A stretch of DNA of 64,000 nt from UBA822 sp965249775 (GTDB taxonomy: Bacteria; Gemmatimonadota; Gemmatimonadetes; Longimicrobiales; Gaopeijiaceae). The notes under the pieces are model-generated. The model saw only the letters and a program-made list of their open reading frames with translations, ran no database searches and was not told the DNA's origin. The stretch is from assembly GCA_965249775.1 (NCBI GenBank), contig OZ252253.1, positions 868,001-932,000 of the forward strand, in the 5' to 3' direction. The position numbers and the translations under genes are program-made. Below are positions 6,597 through 15,294 of this stretch, in pieces. The stretch's first letter is position 1; every line of letters begins with the position of its first letter.

Positions 6597-7808
6597 CTAC
6601 GCCCGCGCCGCACCGCTCTGGATGAGCTCCTCGATCTCGTCGTCCGTGTAACCCAACTCCGCCAACACCTCCGGGGTGTGCTCGCCCAGGAGTGGGGCGC
6701 CCCGATCGACAGACGCGGGCGTCTCGGAGAACTTCACCGGAAAGCCGAGCGTTCGGACCGGCCCGAGCTTCGAATGCTCCACCTCGACGACCATGTCTCG
6801 CGCGAGTGTCTGGGGGAACTCGAGCATCTCGCCGATGCTCGCCACTGGACCGGCGGGCACCCCCCCTTCCTCGAGGAGCGCGAGCCACTCCGCGGTTGGT
6901 CGCGTCTTGAAACGCTCACCCAGGATGGAAGCGAGCTCGTCCACGTGCTGCATGCGATCCGCGTTTTCCAGGAAGCGGGGATCCTTGGCGAGCTCGGGAA
7001 GCTCCACGGTCTCGACGAGCCGGTGCCAGGTCCCCTGGTTCGAGCCTCCTACCGTGATCCACCCGTCGGACGTCTCGAAGGCCTGATACGGAGCAGTCAA
7101 CGGATGGGCCGAGCCCAGCGGCCCCGGTGAGATACCGGTGGCCAGCGTCACGGCTGCCTGCCAAAACGACTGCGTGACGCCCGCCTCGAAGAGGGATGTG
7201 TCGACCCTCTGGCCTCGACCCGTCTCGCGTCGCTCGATGTACGCGGCCAGAACGCCCATCGCAGCGAGAATGCCCGCGGTGATATCGGTGAGCGGCGGAG
7301 CGCACTTGACCGGAGGCCTTCCCTCCCCCTCTCCCGTTACGCTCATGATCCCGCTGTAGCCTTGGGAAATGAGGTCGAATCCACCGAGGTGGGCCATGGG
7401 GCCGGTCCGTCCGAAGCCCGAAATCTCGCAGTAGATGAGCCCGGGATTCGTCTCCTTCAACAGATCATACCCGAGCCCCAGGCGTTCCATCGTCCCCGTA
7501 CGGTGGTTCTCGATCAATACGTCCGCTCGCATAAGGAGCCGGCGAGCGACCTCGAGCCCGCCCTCAGACTTGAGGTCCAAGGCCACGCCGCGCTTGTTGC
7601 GGTTCAGCATCATGAACGCGGCCGATTCACCGTCCAGGTCGGGGGGACGGAAGCCACGCGTCGCGTCTCCTCCCGTGACCTGCTCGACCTTGATCACGTC
7701 TGCCCCCATGTCGGCGAGCATCCGCCCGCAGGTCGGACCGGCCATGATGTGCGCGAACTCGACCACACGAAGGCCTGCCAGCGGTCCGCTCACCCTGCGC
7801 CCGCTCAC
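6597..7808 (-). CDS. Family III CoA-transferase (CaiB/BaiF, Frc-like)
   Basis: This 403-residue protein shows the family opening GLRVVEFAHIMAGPTCGRMLADMGADVIKVE and the central GGFDLISQGYSGIMSVTGE, whose Asp is at the position that forms the covalent acyl intermediate in formyl-CoA transferase. Such enzymes move CoA between carboxylic acids; the acid used here is unknown. The gene lies downstream of a crotonase on the same strand, and both probably serve one acyl-CoA pathway. The start is uncertain: GTG at 7808 and GTG at 7793 both fit, and both sit in or beside a 17-bp tandem repeat, so repeat slippage could change the N-terminus. Confidence 0.9.
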   Translation of the reverse strand: MSGRRVSGPLAGLRVVEFAHIMAGPTCGRMLADMGADVIKVEQVTGGDATRGFRPPDLDGESAAFMMLNRNKRGVALDLKSEGGLEVARRLLMRADVLIENHRTGTMERLGLGYDLLKETNPGLIYCEISGFGRTGPMAHLGGFDLISQGYSGIMSVTGEGEGRPPVKCAPPLTDITAGILAAMGVLAAYIERRETGRGQRVDTSLFEAGVTQSFWQAAVTLATGISPGPLGSAHPLTAPYQAFETSDGWITVGGSNQGTWHRLVETVELPELAKDPRFLENADRMQHVDELASILGERFKTRPTAEWLALLEEGGVPAGPVASIGEMLEFPQTLARDMVVEVEHSKLGPVRTLGFPVKFSETPASVDRGAPLLGEHTPEVLAELGYTDDEIEELIQSGAARA

Positions 7809-7855
7809 CCTGCTCGCCCTCTCACCCTGCTCGCCCTCTCACCCTACTCGCCCTC
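7805..7855. repeat. Three tandem 17-bp repeats between CoA-transferase and crotonase genes
   Basis: tcaccctgctcgccctc is perfect at 7805 and 7822 and has one change at 7839. Degenerate units continue on both sides (about 7789-7804 and 7856-7876). The array fills the 70-bp gap between the two minus-strand genes and includes the putative GTG start of the CoA-transferase. Confidence 0.9.
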
Positions 7856-7878
7856 TCACTCGCCTCGCCCCTCTCACG

Positions 7879-8661
7879 CTACTTCCCCTCGAATTGTGGG
7901 TCGCGTCCCTCCAGAAAAGCCTGGACGCCCTCCCTGTAGTCATCGGTTTCGAACGCCTCGTACGCCTCCAGTAACTCATCCTCCGTGAGCGGGCCGTGCA
8001 AACCCGTCAGCCTATGCACGAACTTCTTGTGCCATCGGTTCACGAGTGGCGCGCCCGATGCAATGCGCTGGGCGGTGGCGCGCGCCTCTTCCTCGACCTC
8101 CTCGTCAGGGACGACTCGGTTCACGAGACCCTTCTGGTATGCCTGCTCGGCGTTGAGGAGGCCACCTTCGAGGAGGATCTCGAGCGCACCCGAAGCACCG
8201 GCCAGCTCGACGAGTGGACCCAGCTCGGTGTAGGACATCGTGAGACCCAGCCGGTTGATCGGAGCCCCGAAGCGGCTGGATGTGCCGCAAATCCTCAGGT
8301 CGCAGGACGCCGCGATCTCCAGGCCGCCACCCACGCACACCCCGTGGATCAATGCGACGGTCGGGTGAGGGCAGCCCCGGAGCGCAGAGAGAGCGCCCTC
8401 GAGAGCCCGGCCGTACGTTTGAACCTGCTCGGGAGTCTGGCGCTCGTCGGAAAACTCCCGGATGTCGGAGCCCGCAGAAAACGCCCGCGTCCCGGAACCC
8501 TCGATCACGACGCAGCGAACCTGCTGGTCCTCTCCCAGGGACTTCATGATAAAGGCGAGAGCTTCCCAACCCCCCCGGTCCAGAACGTTCAGCCGGTCCG
8601 GATTACTCAAGGAAACGATGGCCAGATGATCCTCACGGCTGACCGACACTCGGTCCGACAT
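7879..8661 (-). CDS. Enoyl-CoA hydratase/isomerase (crotonase) family protein
   Basis: About 260 residues from the ATG at 8661, which has AGGAG five bases upstream. A longer open frame to 8745 has no ribosome-binding sequence. Crotonase features are the oxyanion-hole segment AFSAGSDIREFS and VCVGGGLEIAASCDL, whose Glu matches the first catalytic Glu. The second region reads FGAPINRLGL, so the second catalytic Glu is replaced by Asn. That favours an isomerase, hydrolase or other crotonase reaction rather than a standard two-Glu hydratase. It is co-oriented with the CoA-transferase. Confidence 0.87.
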   Translation of the reverse strand: MSDRVSVSREDHLAIVSLSNPDRLNVLDRGGWEALAFIMKSLGEDQQVRCVVIEGSGTRAFSAGSDIREFSDERQTPEQVQTYGRALEGALSALRGCPHPTVALIHGVCVGGGLEIAASCDLRICGTSSRFGAPINRLGLTMSYTELGPLVELAGASGALEILLEGGLLNAEQAYQKGLVNRVVPDEEVEEEARATAQRIASGAPLVNRWHKKFVHRLTGLHGPLTEDELLEAYEAFETDDYREGVQAFLEGRDPQFEGK

Positions 8662-8783
8662 TGTCACTCCTAAACCAGATTGACAGATCACAGAGGGAAC
8701 GGCGGAAACGTAGGGGACCATCGGGATCATGGCCACGAGCAGCATCTTGCCTAAGCCATAGAGCAGGTGGTAGAACGGAAGTC
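8662..8783. promoter_or_regulatory. Divergent promoter region (crotonase / flavoprotein)
   Basis: These 122 bp separate two divergently transcribed starts and must hold both promoters. No convincing -35/-10 pair or palindrome stands out by eye. Confidence 0.35.
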
Positions 8784-10442
8784 ATGGCAGAGAGAACGGA
8801 CGTCCTTATCGTTGGTGCGGGTTTGGCGGGACTGGTTGCCGCCGCTGAATTGGGCGATGCCGGGAAGCGGGTCATCATCGTCGAACAGGAGGGCGAGCAC
8901 TCGCTGGGCGGCCAGGCTTTCTGGTCCCTCGGTGGTCTGTTCCTTGTGGACAGTCCGGAACAGCGCCGCATGGGCATCAAGGACAGCCGCGAGTTGGCAC
9001 TACAAGATTGGCTGGGCTCGGCACAATTCGACCGACCGGAAGATCATTGGCCGCGGCAAGTCGCCGAGTCCTATGTCGATTTCGCGGCAGGCGAAATGCG
9101 ACCCTGGCTCTACGCTCAGGGAATGCGCTGGTTTCCCATCGTGGGTTGGGCTGAGCGCGGCGGCGGGCAGGCTCATGGGCACGGCAACTCTGTGCCGCGC
9201 TTCCACGTCACCTGGGGTACGGGGCCGGGAATCGTAGCTCCCTTCGAGCGGCGTGTTCGCGAGCATATAGACAAGGGATTGATCGAGTTGAAGTGCCGCC
9301 ACCAGGTAAGCCAACTCGTTAAGACAAACGGCCGTACTACCGGTGTTGCCGGAGAGATACTGGAAGCTTCAACCGTTCAGCGCGGGCAAGAATCCAGCCG
9401 GAATGTCGTCGGCGACTTCGAGCTCAGTGCCTCGGCCGTTCTCATCACATCAGGGGGCATCGGCGGGAACCCTGATCTCGTTCGCCAGAACTGGCCGGTC
9501 GAGCGCCTTGGTCCCGCCCCCAAACGGATGATCACGGGCGTACCCGATCATGTGGACGGCCGTATGCTTGGCATCACCCAGGCGGCAGGTGCCGCGGTCA
9601 TCAACAGCGATCGCATGTGGCACTACACGGAGGGCATAAAGAACTGGTCACCCATCTGGCCCGATCACGGAATCCGTATCCTCCCTGGCCCGTCATCCAT
9701 GTGGTTCGACGCACGAGGCGAGCGCCTGCCTCCACCGTGCCTCCCCGGCTTCGACACGCTGAGCACGCTCAAACACATTCTGTCGACAGGCTACGACTAC
9801 TCCTGGTTCGTCCTGACACAGACCATTATTGAAAAGGAATTCGCGCTGTCCGGTTCGGAGCAGAACCCCGATCTGACCTCCGGGAAATGGCTTTCGGTGA
9901 TCCGGAGCAGACTCGGGGCTGGCGCACCGGCTCCCGTTGAGGCGTTCAAGCGACATGGCCAGGATTTTGTGGTCTGTGACACCTTGCGCGAGCTGGTGGC
10001 CGGCATGAACGCTCTTACGGGTGAGGATCTCATCGACTACGGTCGTCTGGAGCAGAAAATCGCTGCCCGCGACCGGGAGATGGACAATCCATTCGCCAAG
10101 GACGCGCAGATCATCGCCATTCGTGGCGCACGAAAATACCGTGGCGATCGGCTGATACGCACCGCCAAACCGCATAAGATTCTGGATCCTGCCCATGGTC
10201 CCTTGATCGCCGTACGTCTCAACGTGTTGACCCGCAAGACGTTGGGTGGTCTTCACACGAACTTGGATTCACAGGTGCTGGACGAGTCGGGCGAAGCGAT
10301 TCCGGGTCTTTATGCGGCTGGCGAAGTAGCCGGTTTCGGAGGTGGCGGCTACCACGGCTATAATGCACTCGAAGGCACCTTCCTGGGCGGCTGTATCTTC
10401 ACTGGCCGGCATGCCGGGCGGCACGCTGCCGCTCTCGTTTAG
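8784..10442 (+). CDS. FAD-dependent oxidoreductase (FAD_binding_2, COG3573-type flavoprotein)
   Basis: About 552 residues. The N-terminal dinucleotide-binding fold is clear: DVLIVGAGLAGLVAAAEL followed by RVIIVEQE (GxGxxG...E). A second FAD contact near the C-terminus reads GLYAAGEVAGFGGGGYHGYNALEGTFLGGCIFTGRHAG. This matches the fumarate-reductase/3-ketosteroid-dehydrogenase superfamily and in particular the large predicted flavoproteins of COG3573. The ATG at 8784 is chosen because it directly precedes the Rossmann strand; the frame extends 41 codons upstream without homology. The substrate is unknown. A link to the divergent acyl-CoA genes is possible but unproved. Confidence 0.87.
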   Translation: MAERTDVLIVGAGLAGLVAAAELGDAGKRVIIVEQEGEHSLGGQAFWSLGGLFLVDSPEQRRMGIKDSRELALQDWLGSAQFDRPEDHWPRQVAESYVDFAAGEMRPWLYAQGMRWFPIVGWAERGGGQAHGHGNSVPRFHVTWGTGPGIVAPFERRVREHIDKGLIELKCRHQVSQLVKTNGRTTGVAGEILEASTVQRGQESSRNVVGDFELSASAVLITSGGIGGNPDLVRQNWPVERLGPAPKRMITGVPDHVDGRMLGITQAAGAAVINSDRMWHYTEGIKNWSPIWPDHGIRILPGPSSMWFDARGERLPPPCLPGFDTLSTLKHILSTGYDYSWFVLTQTIIEKEFALSGSEQNPDLTSGKWLSVIRSRLGAGAPAPVEAFKRHGQDFVVCDTLRELVAGMNALTGEDLIDYGRLEQKIAARDREMDNPFAKDAQIIAIRGARKYRGDRLIRTAKPHKILDPAHGPLIAVRLNVLTRKTLGGLHTNLDSQVLDESGEAIPGLYAAGEVAGFGGGGYHGYNALEGTFLGGCIFTGRHAGRHAAALV

Positions 10443-10554
10443 GTTGCACATTGGCGAGTTGAATGGCGGTTTCGTCATTGCCCTGGTTCAAGTTCGATAC
10501 TGCCGTGGCAACGGACAACGCCGCGCACCCGAATACGATGTTCTAGGAGGGAGT

Positions 10555-11133
10555 GTGGTCGAATTCGACGTACTGCTCGCGGAGATCCGGAAGTGTCAGA
10601 TTTGTGCCGAGCACCTTCCATTGGGACCGCGCCCGGTCCTGCAAGTCCACCCAGATGCAGCGATCTTGATTGCGGGGCAAGCTCCAGGACGTCGAGTCCA
10701 TGCCACCGGCATCCCCTTCCAAGACCCCAGTGGCGTCCGTCTGCGAGAGTGGATGGGAGTTAGTGAAGACGTGTTCTACGATCCGCGTCGCATCGCGGTC
10801 CTGCCGATGGGATTCTGTTTTCCGGGATCGGGTAGGTCTGGTGACAACCCCCCTAGGCCAGAGTGCGCCCCGGCATGGCGAGAAGCCGTCCTGCAGCAAC
10901 TCTCACGCGTCCACTTGACGCTCGTCCTGGGCCGCTACGCGCAGGCTTATCATCTTGGCGCGCCATCGCGCAGCGTGACGGAAAGTGTATCATCGTGGCG
11001 GGAGTACTGGCCCGAGAAGCTCCCACTCCCTCATCCCAGTCCTCGTAACCAAGCCTGGTTCAAGAAGAACGGATGGTTCGAGGAGGAGGTCCTTCCCGTG
11101 CTCCGTAAACGGGTGAAGCAGCTAGTTCAATGA
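10555..11133 (+). CDS. Uracil-DNA glycosylase family protein
   Basis: This protein of about 192 residues starts at GTG 10555, placed by AGGAGG 4 bp upstream. An open frame extends upstream but would overlap the flavoprotein. The family motifs are ILIAGQAPGRRVHATGIPFQDPSG (the GQAPG active-site loop of UDG-like enzymes) and LPHPSPRN, the leucine/His loop. An LVLGRYAQAYHLG strand lies between them. Members remove uracil or related bases, but several compact branches are uncharacterised. A CQIC pair near the N-terminus (IRKCQICAEHLPLG) is like the first cysteines of Fe-S family 4/5 UDGs, but I do not see a full four-Cys set. Confidence 0.85.
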   Translation: MVEFDVLLAEIRKCQICAEHLPLGPRPVLQVHPDAAILIAGQAPGRRVHATGIPFQDPSGVRLREWMGVSEDVFYDPRRIAVLPMGFCFPGSGRSGDNPPRPECAPAWREAVLQQLSRVHLTLVLGRYAQAYHLGAPSRSVTESVSSWREYWPEKLPLPHPSPRNQAWFKKNGWFEEEVLPVLRKRVKQLVQ

Positions 11134-11247
11134 AAAGCTACCAGTTCAGCGAATACGGCCAGCCTGTTTTCCCGTGGATTGGTTGCGGTGATTGCCCAGT
11201 GTGCACCTCCGACAACGAACACCTGTGTCCCGTACTGGTGCGGTAGT

Positions 11248-11745
11248 ATGGACTACCTGCTGTGGCTGGAAGAGACCGCCTTCAGCATCTGGATGCGTGA
11301 ATCTGGGCCGGCGTTTTTCTCTAGCCTGGTTTTCCATTCGGTTGCGATGGGATTCGTTGTCGGAGTGCATGTGGCAATGAATCTCCGTATCCTGGGCCTC
11401 GCCCCCCGCATTCCACTGTCGTTGATGAGGCGCTTCTTTCCTGTACTGTGGGTCGGCCTTGTGGTCGTCTCAATTTCGGGTGCTCTGCTCCTGACCGCCT
11501 ACCCAACCAAGGCGCTGACCAATCCGGTGTTCTACCTCAAGCTGGGAGCCATACTGGCTGCCCTGTTCATCACCCGGTCATTGACGAAGGGAGTGCTGCA
11601 GGACCCCAGCTATGACGCCGGCATCGCTCCAGGGAAGGCACGGGCGTTGGCCGCGCTTTCACTCTTGCTGTGGGCTGGAGCGGTCACATCGGGGCGGCTG
11701 CTCGCCTATACGTACAACATTCTGCTGGCTTCCCATCAGTACTGA
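11248..11745 (+). CDS. Four-helix membrane protein, DUF6644-like (first of a tandem pair)
   Basis: 165 residues with four hydrophobic segments (about residues 24-46, 62-82, 90-108 and 132-150). A His in the first membrane segment (SLVFHSVAMGFVVGVHVAMNLRILGLA) is matched in the neighbouring paralogue (ESLHFMGLSLLIGTVGLFDLRMIGLA). Both share an LRxxGLA loop. I believe this is the DUF6644 type, whose function is unknown. The conserved membrane His could bind heme or metal, but that is a guess. The ATG at 11248 follows a region without a good ribosome-binding sequence; the frame remains open upstream to 11179. Confidence 0.72.
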   Translation: MDYLLWLEETAFSIWMRESGPAFFSSLVFHSVAMGFVVGVHVAMNLRILGLAPRIPLSLMRRFFPVLWVGLVVVSISGALLLTAYPTKALTNPVFYLKLGAILAALFITRSLTKGVLQDPSYDAGIAPGKARALAALSLLLWAGAVTSGRLLAYTYNILLASHQY

Positions 11746-11751
11746 CGGATT

Positions 11752-12258
11752 ATGGTGCAAGCGCTTCTAGATTTTTCCCAGCGGAGTGGGATCTACGACT
11801 TCATGAACTCGGCGTGGGGCTGGCCGACCGTCGAATCGCTGCACTTCATGGGGTTATCGCTGCTCATTGGAACCGTCGGCCTGTTCGACCTACGCATGAT
11901 CGGGCTGGCGAAAGGCATCCCCATGAATGCGCTTCACAGGCTGGTGCCCTGGGGGATAGCCGGGTATGCCCTGAACGTGACGACGGGTTTCATGTTCGTC
12001 AGCACCGCCCCGGACCAGTACCTGTTCAATCCGGCGTTTCAGACGAAGCTGGCGTTCATGGCGGTCGCCGGAATCAACGTATTGATCTTCTATCGATTCG
12101 CCTTCGGTCCGGTCAAGCGGTCCGGCGCCGATGCCAAGGCGCCCCGCGCAGCGCAAGTCGCGGCAGCCGTCTCGCTGACCTGCTGGATCGGCGTCATCGT
12201 ATGTGGTCGTTTGATCACGTACTATCGCCCGCCGTATTACTGGTGTTTTTGGTGCTAG
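11752..12258 (+). CDS. Four-helix membrane protein, DUF6644-like (second of a tandem pair)
   Basis: 168 residues, starting 6 bp after the previous stop. It shares the same four-helix layout and the His/LRxIGLA region with its neighbour, so the two arose by duplication and probably form a heterodimer or act in one pathway. The C-terminus is short and aromatic/cysteine-rich (YYRPPYYWCFWC), which is unusual and could carry a disulfide or ligand. The function is unknown. A tandem repeat and a terminator follow. Confidence 0.75.
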   Translation: MVQALLDFSQRSGIYDFMNSAWGWPTVESLHFMGLSLLIGTVGLFDLRMIGLAKGIPMNALHRLVPWGIAGYALNVTTGFMFVSTAPDQYLFNPAFQTKLAFMAVAGINVLIFYRFAFGPVKRSGADAKAPRAAQVAAAVSLTCWIGVIVCGRLITYYRPPYYWCFWC

Positions 12259-12294
12259 CACTGCCTGCCGGTCCCTGCCCAGCTCGAGGCCACT

Positions 12295-12373
12295 GAAGCT
12301 CGGAGAGCAGAAGCCCGGAGAAACAGAAGCCTGCAGAAACAGAAGCCCGGAGAAACAGAAGCCCGGAGAAACA
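12295..12373. repeat. Five tandem copies of a 15-16 bp unit downstream of the membrane-protein pair
   Basis: The unit gaagcccggagaaaca is perfect at 12310, 12342 and 12358. One copy with two changes lies at 12326, and a degenerate 15-bp copy at 12295. The array lies in the 198-bp space before a convergent gene. The units contain no separate spacers, so it is not a CRISPR. Confidence 0.92.
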
Positions 12374-12376
12374 GAA

Positions 12377-12451
12377 GGCCCGAGCACCGTTGTGTACGAC
12401 CGGTGCTCGGGGCCATGACCCCTCAGATCCGCTTCTCAGCGGTCTGTTTTT
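12377..12451 (+). terminator. Tandem hairpins ending in a T-tract: likely Rho-independent terminator
   Basis: The first hairpin pairs ggcccgagcaccg (12377-12389) with cggtgctcggggcc (12401-12414), 13 bp with one bulge and an 11-nt loop. A second, ccgct-tctc-agcgg (12429-12442), is followed by tctgttttt. It suits the end of the membrane-protein pair on the plus strand; the convergent gene ends at 12457. Confidence 0.75.
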
Positions 12452-12456
12452 CTTGA

Positions 12457-13167
12457 TCAGTTCGAAGTGATCACAGCTCCGTTCCACACGTTACCAAGGT
12501 TGGAGACCTTCAAGTGGAAGAGGCCCGTCCAGTTCGGGCTGAACTCCAGGATGCAGTAGTCCGTGTAGTCTGTGTCCGAGTCGATCAGGTTGTTGTTCTC
12601 GTCATAGATCCAGCAATCGAGATCGGTGTCACCGTCTCCGTCCACGACGACGCGCGCGTATTCCCCGCCAGCGAAGGTGGCGTCGAACCAGTGCGTCGTT
12701 CGGGCTTCCATACGGCGTGGCGCGTAGATGGGGCCTCCGACCGCTCCCTTGCTCTGTGGCGCATCAGCCATGCGCTCGATCACGGCTTCGAGATGCTGGT
12801 CGTGCGTCATCATGGCAGCGTCGGCGAGAAAACGGTCCGGATCGAGACCTACGGTCCGGCCCTCCTTGTGATCGCCGGGCCCGCCGCCCAAACCGGTGGT
12901 GGCATCGTCTTCCCACCGGCCCTCGTCCTGGTACTCGTTGTCCATCAGAATACGCGCAGCAGCGATGAGCGATACGGCGCTCTCGTTGTCGTAGCCGTAG
13001 TCGGCAAGCTGCGAGGCCAGGGCGAGGGCGTCGACGGCGTCAACCACCTCGGAATCGGCTTCCACAGACTTTCCTGCGTTCACGCCTTCCTTCCCCTGCG
13101 CGCTCAGCGACGACACGGACAAGATCAGGGTGAGCATGGCTGCGGCCGGCACAAATCGGATGTGCAT
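12457..13167 (-). CDS. Secreted protein of unknown function with acidic C-terminal beta domain
   Basis: 236 residues with a clear signal peptide (MHIRFVPAAAMLTLILSVSSLSAQ) and AAAGGAG upstream of the ATG. Residues 25-130 are helical. The C-terminal part (about 145-236) is a beta domain with GDGDTDLDCWIYDENNN, DSDTDYTDYCILEFSP and a LFHLKVSNLG strand. This looks like the pre-peptidase C-terminal or jelly-roll type, with two Cys that may pair. The Asp-rich loop could bind calcium. No enzymatic motif is visible. It is the next gene after the quinoprotein on the same strand, 132 bp away. Confidence 0.75.
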   Translation of the reverse strand: MHIRFVPAAAMLTLILSVSSLSAQGKEGVNAGKSVEADSEVVDAVDALALASQLADYGYDNESAVSLIAAARILMDNEYQDEGRWEDDATTGLGGGPGDHKEGRTVGLDPDRFLADAAMMTHDQHLEAVIERMADAPQSKGAVGGPIYAPRRMEARTTHWFDATFAGGEYARVVVDGDGDTDLDCWIYDENNNLIDSDTDYTDYCILEFSPNWTGLFHLKVSNLGNVWNGAVITSN

Positions 13168-13298
13168 GAAAAGCTCCTTTGGTATGCGGGATTCGCCACT
13201 GGACCTAGAGGTCAGGGCTGGGCTTTAGCGAGCCTTCTTGAACGTTTTTCCCGTTCGCGCGAAAAGTCGAGGAAAACGTTGGACGAGACTAAGAGGCT

Positions 13299-15167
13299 TC
13301 AGTTCGTCCGCGGCCGGAACCCAAGCAGCACATTGCCGGGCGGCTGCGAGAAAGAGCCGTAGCCCGATCCGATGAAGATCATGCCGGCGCCAGCCGCGAT
13401 CGAGTGCGCGTCCACCGAGCCGCCCTCACCCTCGATCCCGTTGATCGTCTCATACGGACGTGCCGTATCGAACTGGAACAGCACGCGGCCATCGGTTCCA
13501 TCGAAGATGTGGAGACGTCCGTCCAGGCCGGCGGTCACAACGGCGCCGTCCACGACCAGCGGGGTGGCCGAGAGACCGTATCGGTTATTGCACTGAGGCA
13601 CGCGCTCGCGGCGATCACCCGAGCAGTCCGGGCTCAGCCGGTGTTCCCAGAGGGGCGTGCCCGTCGCGATATCGAACGTGTATATCCCCGGCATCCGGTC
13701 GCCGCCACCCGGATCGCTGATCGTCAGGAAGACGCGCTCACCGTCGATGGCGATTCCCCAGTGGTTGCCTCCGAGCGCGCCACCCCGGCCCCTGCGTTGC
13801 GCCCAAACCACGTTGCCGTCCTCGGGATCCAGGGCCCACAGGTGGCCAGACTTCTGGCCGGCCAGGAGGAGCTCCCGTCCGTCGGGGAGCTCGGTCAGGA
13901 TGGCCGAGCCACCGAAGTCCCAATCCCTGCGAATGCTCTCCGCCGCATCTGGGCAATTCGGACCGGCGCGCCGGCCACAGGCCATGTTCCAGACGTCCCT
14001 CGGGGTCGCCTGGAAGACCCACAACTCCTCGCCGGTCTCTATGTCCAGCGCGATGATGGCGTCACTGGTCCTGGTGGCTGGGAGAGACGTGTTCTCCCCA
14101 GTGGCCACGTATACCCTGCCCCGTCGGGCGTCGATGGAGGGGGTCGCCCAGATCGGAGCGCCGGAGGGTCCGCGGAGCGCGACGCCGGTCGAGCTGACCT
14201 CACCCGTGTACTCAGCCTGCTCCATCGTGACGTACGACCAAAGTCGCTCGCCGGTCGTCGCATCCAGCGCCGCCACTGCACCGCGCCCGACGCAGCACTC
14301 GAATTCGGGATTCGCCCCCGCGCCCACGCCCGAAGCCGAGATGGGGACGATGACCTTCCCGTCGTGGAGCACGACGGATCCCGAGATGTTGCCGCTGCCC
14401 TCGTCGACGCGCCCGCTCGCGACCCACACTGCGGCACCCGTCCGGGCGTCGACCGCGTGTACCTGACCACGGCCGTCGCCGAAGAACAACGTCTGCCGCC
14501 CGGTGTCGTCCAACTCCGCGATCGACATCGACGAGCGCAGCCCGGCGGGAGAGTCGTAGACCCACTTGACGCAACCCGTCTCGGCATCGAGGGCGAGCAC
14601 CTTGCGGGTGTTCATCGCCGAGTAGAAGACGGTGGAGCCCACGATTACCGGGGCGGCACGCAGCCGCGTTACCCCCGGGAAAGCGAGAGCCCACGCCAAC
14701 TCCAAGTTCTCCATGTCGTCCTTCGAGAGGCCGGCGGCCTCCGCTGAGATCATGCGTGGGGCGGTGATCTCTACGCCGACCGTCCTCATCGCCACGGGCC
14801 CGTTCAGATCGACTCGGCGCCGATCCGCCGTGCACCTGATGTCGGCGATCCACGCTTCGCTCGTGACCTCGGCTGCTGCCAGATACTCGATGAGCCTCGC
14901 CCGATCTTGGGCCGAAAGTGCCGATCCCTGCTGCGCCATGACACCTTCGTTCAGCGCGTACCTGAGGTCGTCGGCATTCATCGCCTGAAGGATCGGGAGT
15001 CTCGGCGCGCGCGCGTCGCCACCGCCGTGGCACGAGGCGCAGCTCTGCCGATATACGGCAGCGCCCGGATGTGCATCGTCGGCCGCCTGCGCCGACGTGC
15101 CGGGCGCCAGAAGAGCTGTCGACCCGACGACCACGAATGCTGCGATGAGCAGGGATCGGATGTTCAT
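13299..15167 (-). CDS. PQQ-dependent dehydrogenase with N-terminal cytochrome c (polyvinyl-alcohol-dehydrogenase-like)
   Basis: 622 residues with a signal peptide ending about residue 28, then a cytochrome c domain with CASCH (about residues 43-47), then an eight-bladed quinoprotein beta-propeller. Propeller signs are repeated ALDAxTG-W motifs, the vicinal Cys pair in FECCVGRGAV expected at the PQQ site, and a WNMACG...NCPDA...DWDFGGSAIL region like that of polyvinyl alcohol dehydrogenase, where the WDFG Asp/Gly loop lies near the cofactor. It would oxidise a secondary or polymeric alcohol in the periplasm and pass electrons to its own heme. The substrate is unproved. The fused heme removes the need for a separate cytochrome. 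Confidence 0.88.
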   Translation of the reverse strand: MNIRSLLIAAFVVVGSTALLAPGTSAQAADDAHPGAAVYRQSCASCHGGGDARAPRLPILQAMNADDLRYALNEGVMAQQGSALSAQDRARLIEYLAAAEVTSEAWIADIRCTADRRRVDLNGPVAMRTVGVEITAPRMISAEAAGLSKDDMENLELAWALAFPGVTRLRAAPVIVGSTVFYSAMNTRKVLALDAETGCVKWVYDSPAGLRSSMSIAELDDTGRQTLFFGDGRGQVHAVDARTGAAVWVASGRVDEGSGNISGSVVLHDGKVIVPISASGVGAGANPEFECCVGRGAVAALDATTGERLWSYVTMEQAEYTGEVSSTGVALRGPSGAPIWATPSIDARRGRVYVATGENTSLPATRTSDAIIALDIETGEELWVFQATPRDVWNMACGRRAGPNCPDAAESIRRDWDFGGSAILTELPDGRELLLAGQKSGHLWALDPEDGNVVWAQRRGRGGALGGNHWGIAIDGERVFLTISDPGGGDRMPGIYTFDIATGTPLWEHRLSPDCSGDRRERVPQCNNRYGLSATPLVVDGAVVTAGLDGRLHIFDGTDGRVLFQFDTARPYETINGIEGEGGSVDAHSIAAGAGMIFIGSGYGSFSQPPGNVLLGFRPRTN

Positions 15168-15294
15168 TGGATGAAAACGGCCCTTTTAACGAGGATCGAA
15201 TCGGGGACGGGGTGCCTCCCCTTGGCGAAGCGGGGATCATACACGCAGGACTCCTCGGGGAACAAGGGAGCAGACCTCGGTCACCTTCCAGAAA

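Noticed and set aside
5944..6888. Long minus-strand frame over the PhoD-like and CoA-transferase genes
   Set aside because: Composition is Arg-rich and it overlaps two genes with clear families.
12295..12373. Possible CRISPR array
   Set aside because: Units are contiguous with no unique spacers, so it is a minisatellite.
13404..14747. Plus-strand frame of 447 codons
   Set aside because: It is antisense to the PQQ dehydrogenase, which has strong motifs, and encodes nothing recognisable.
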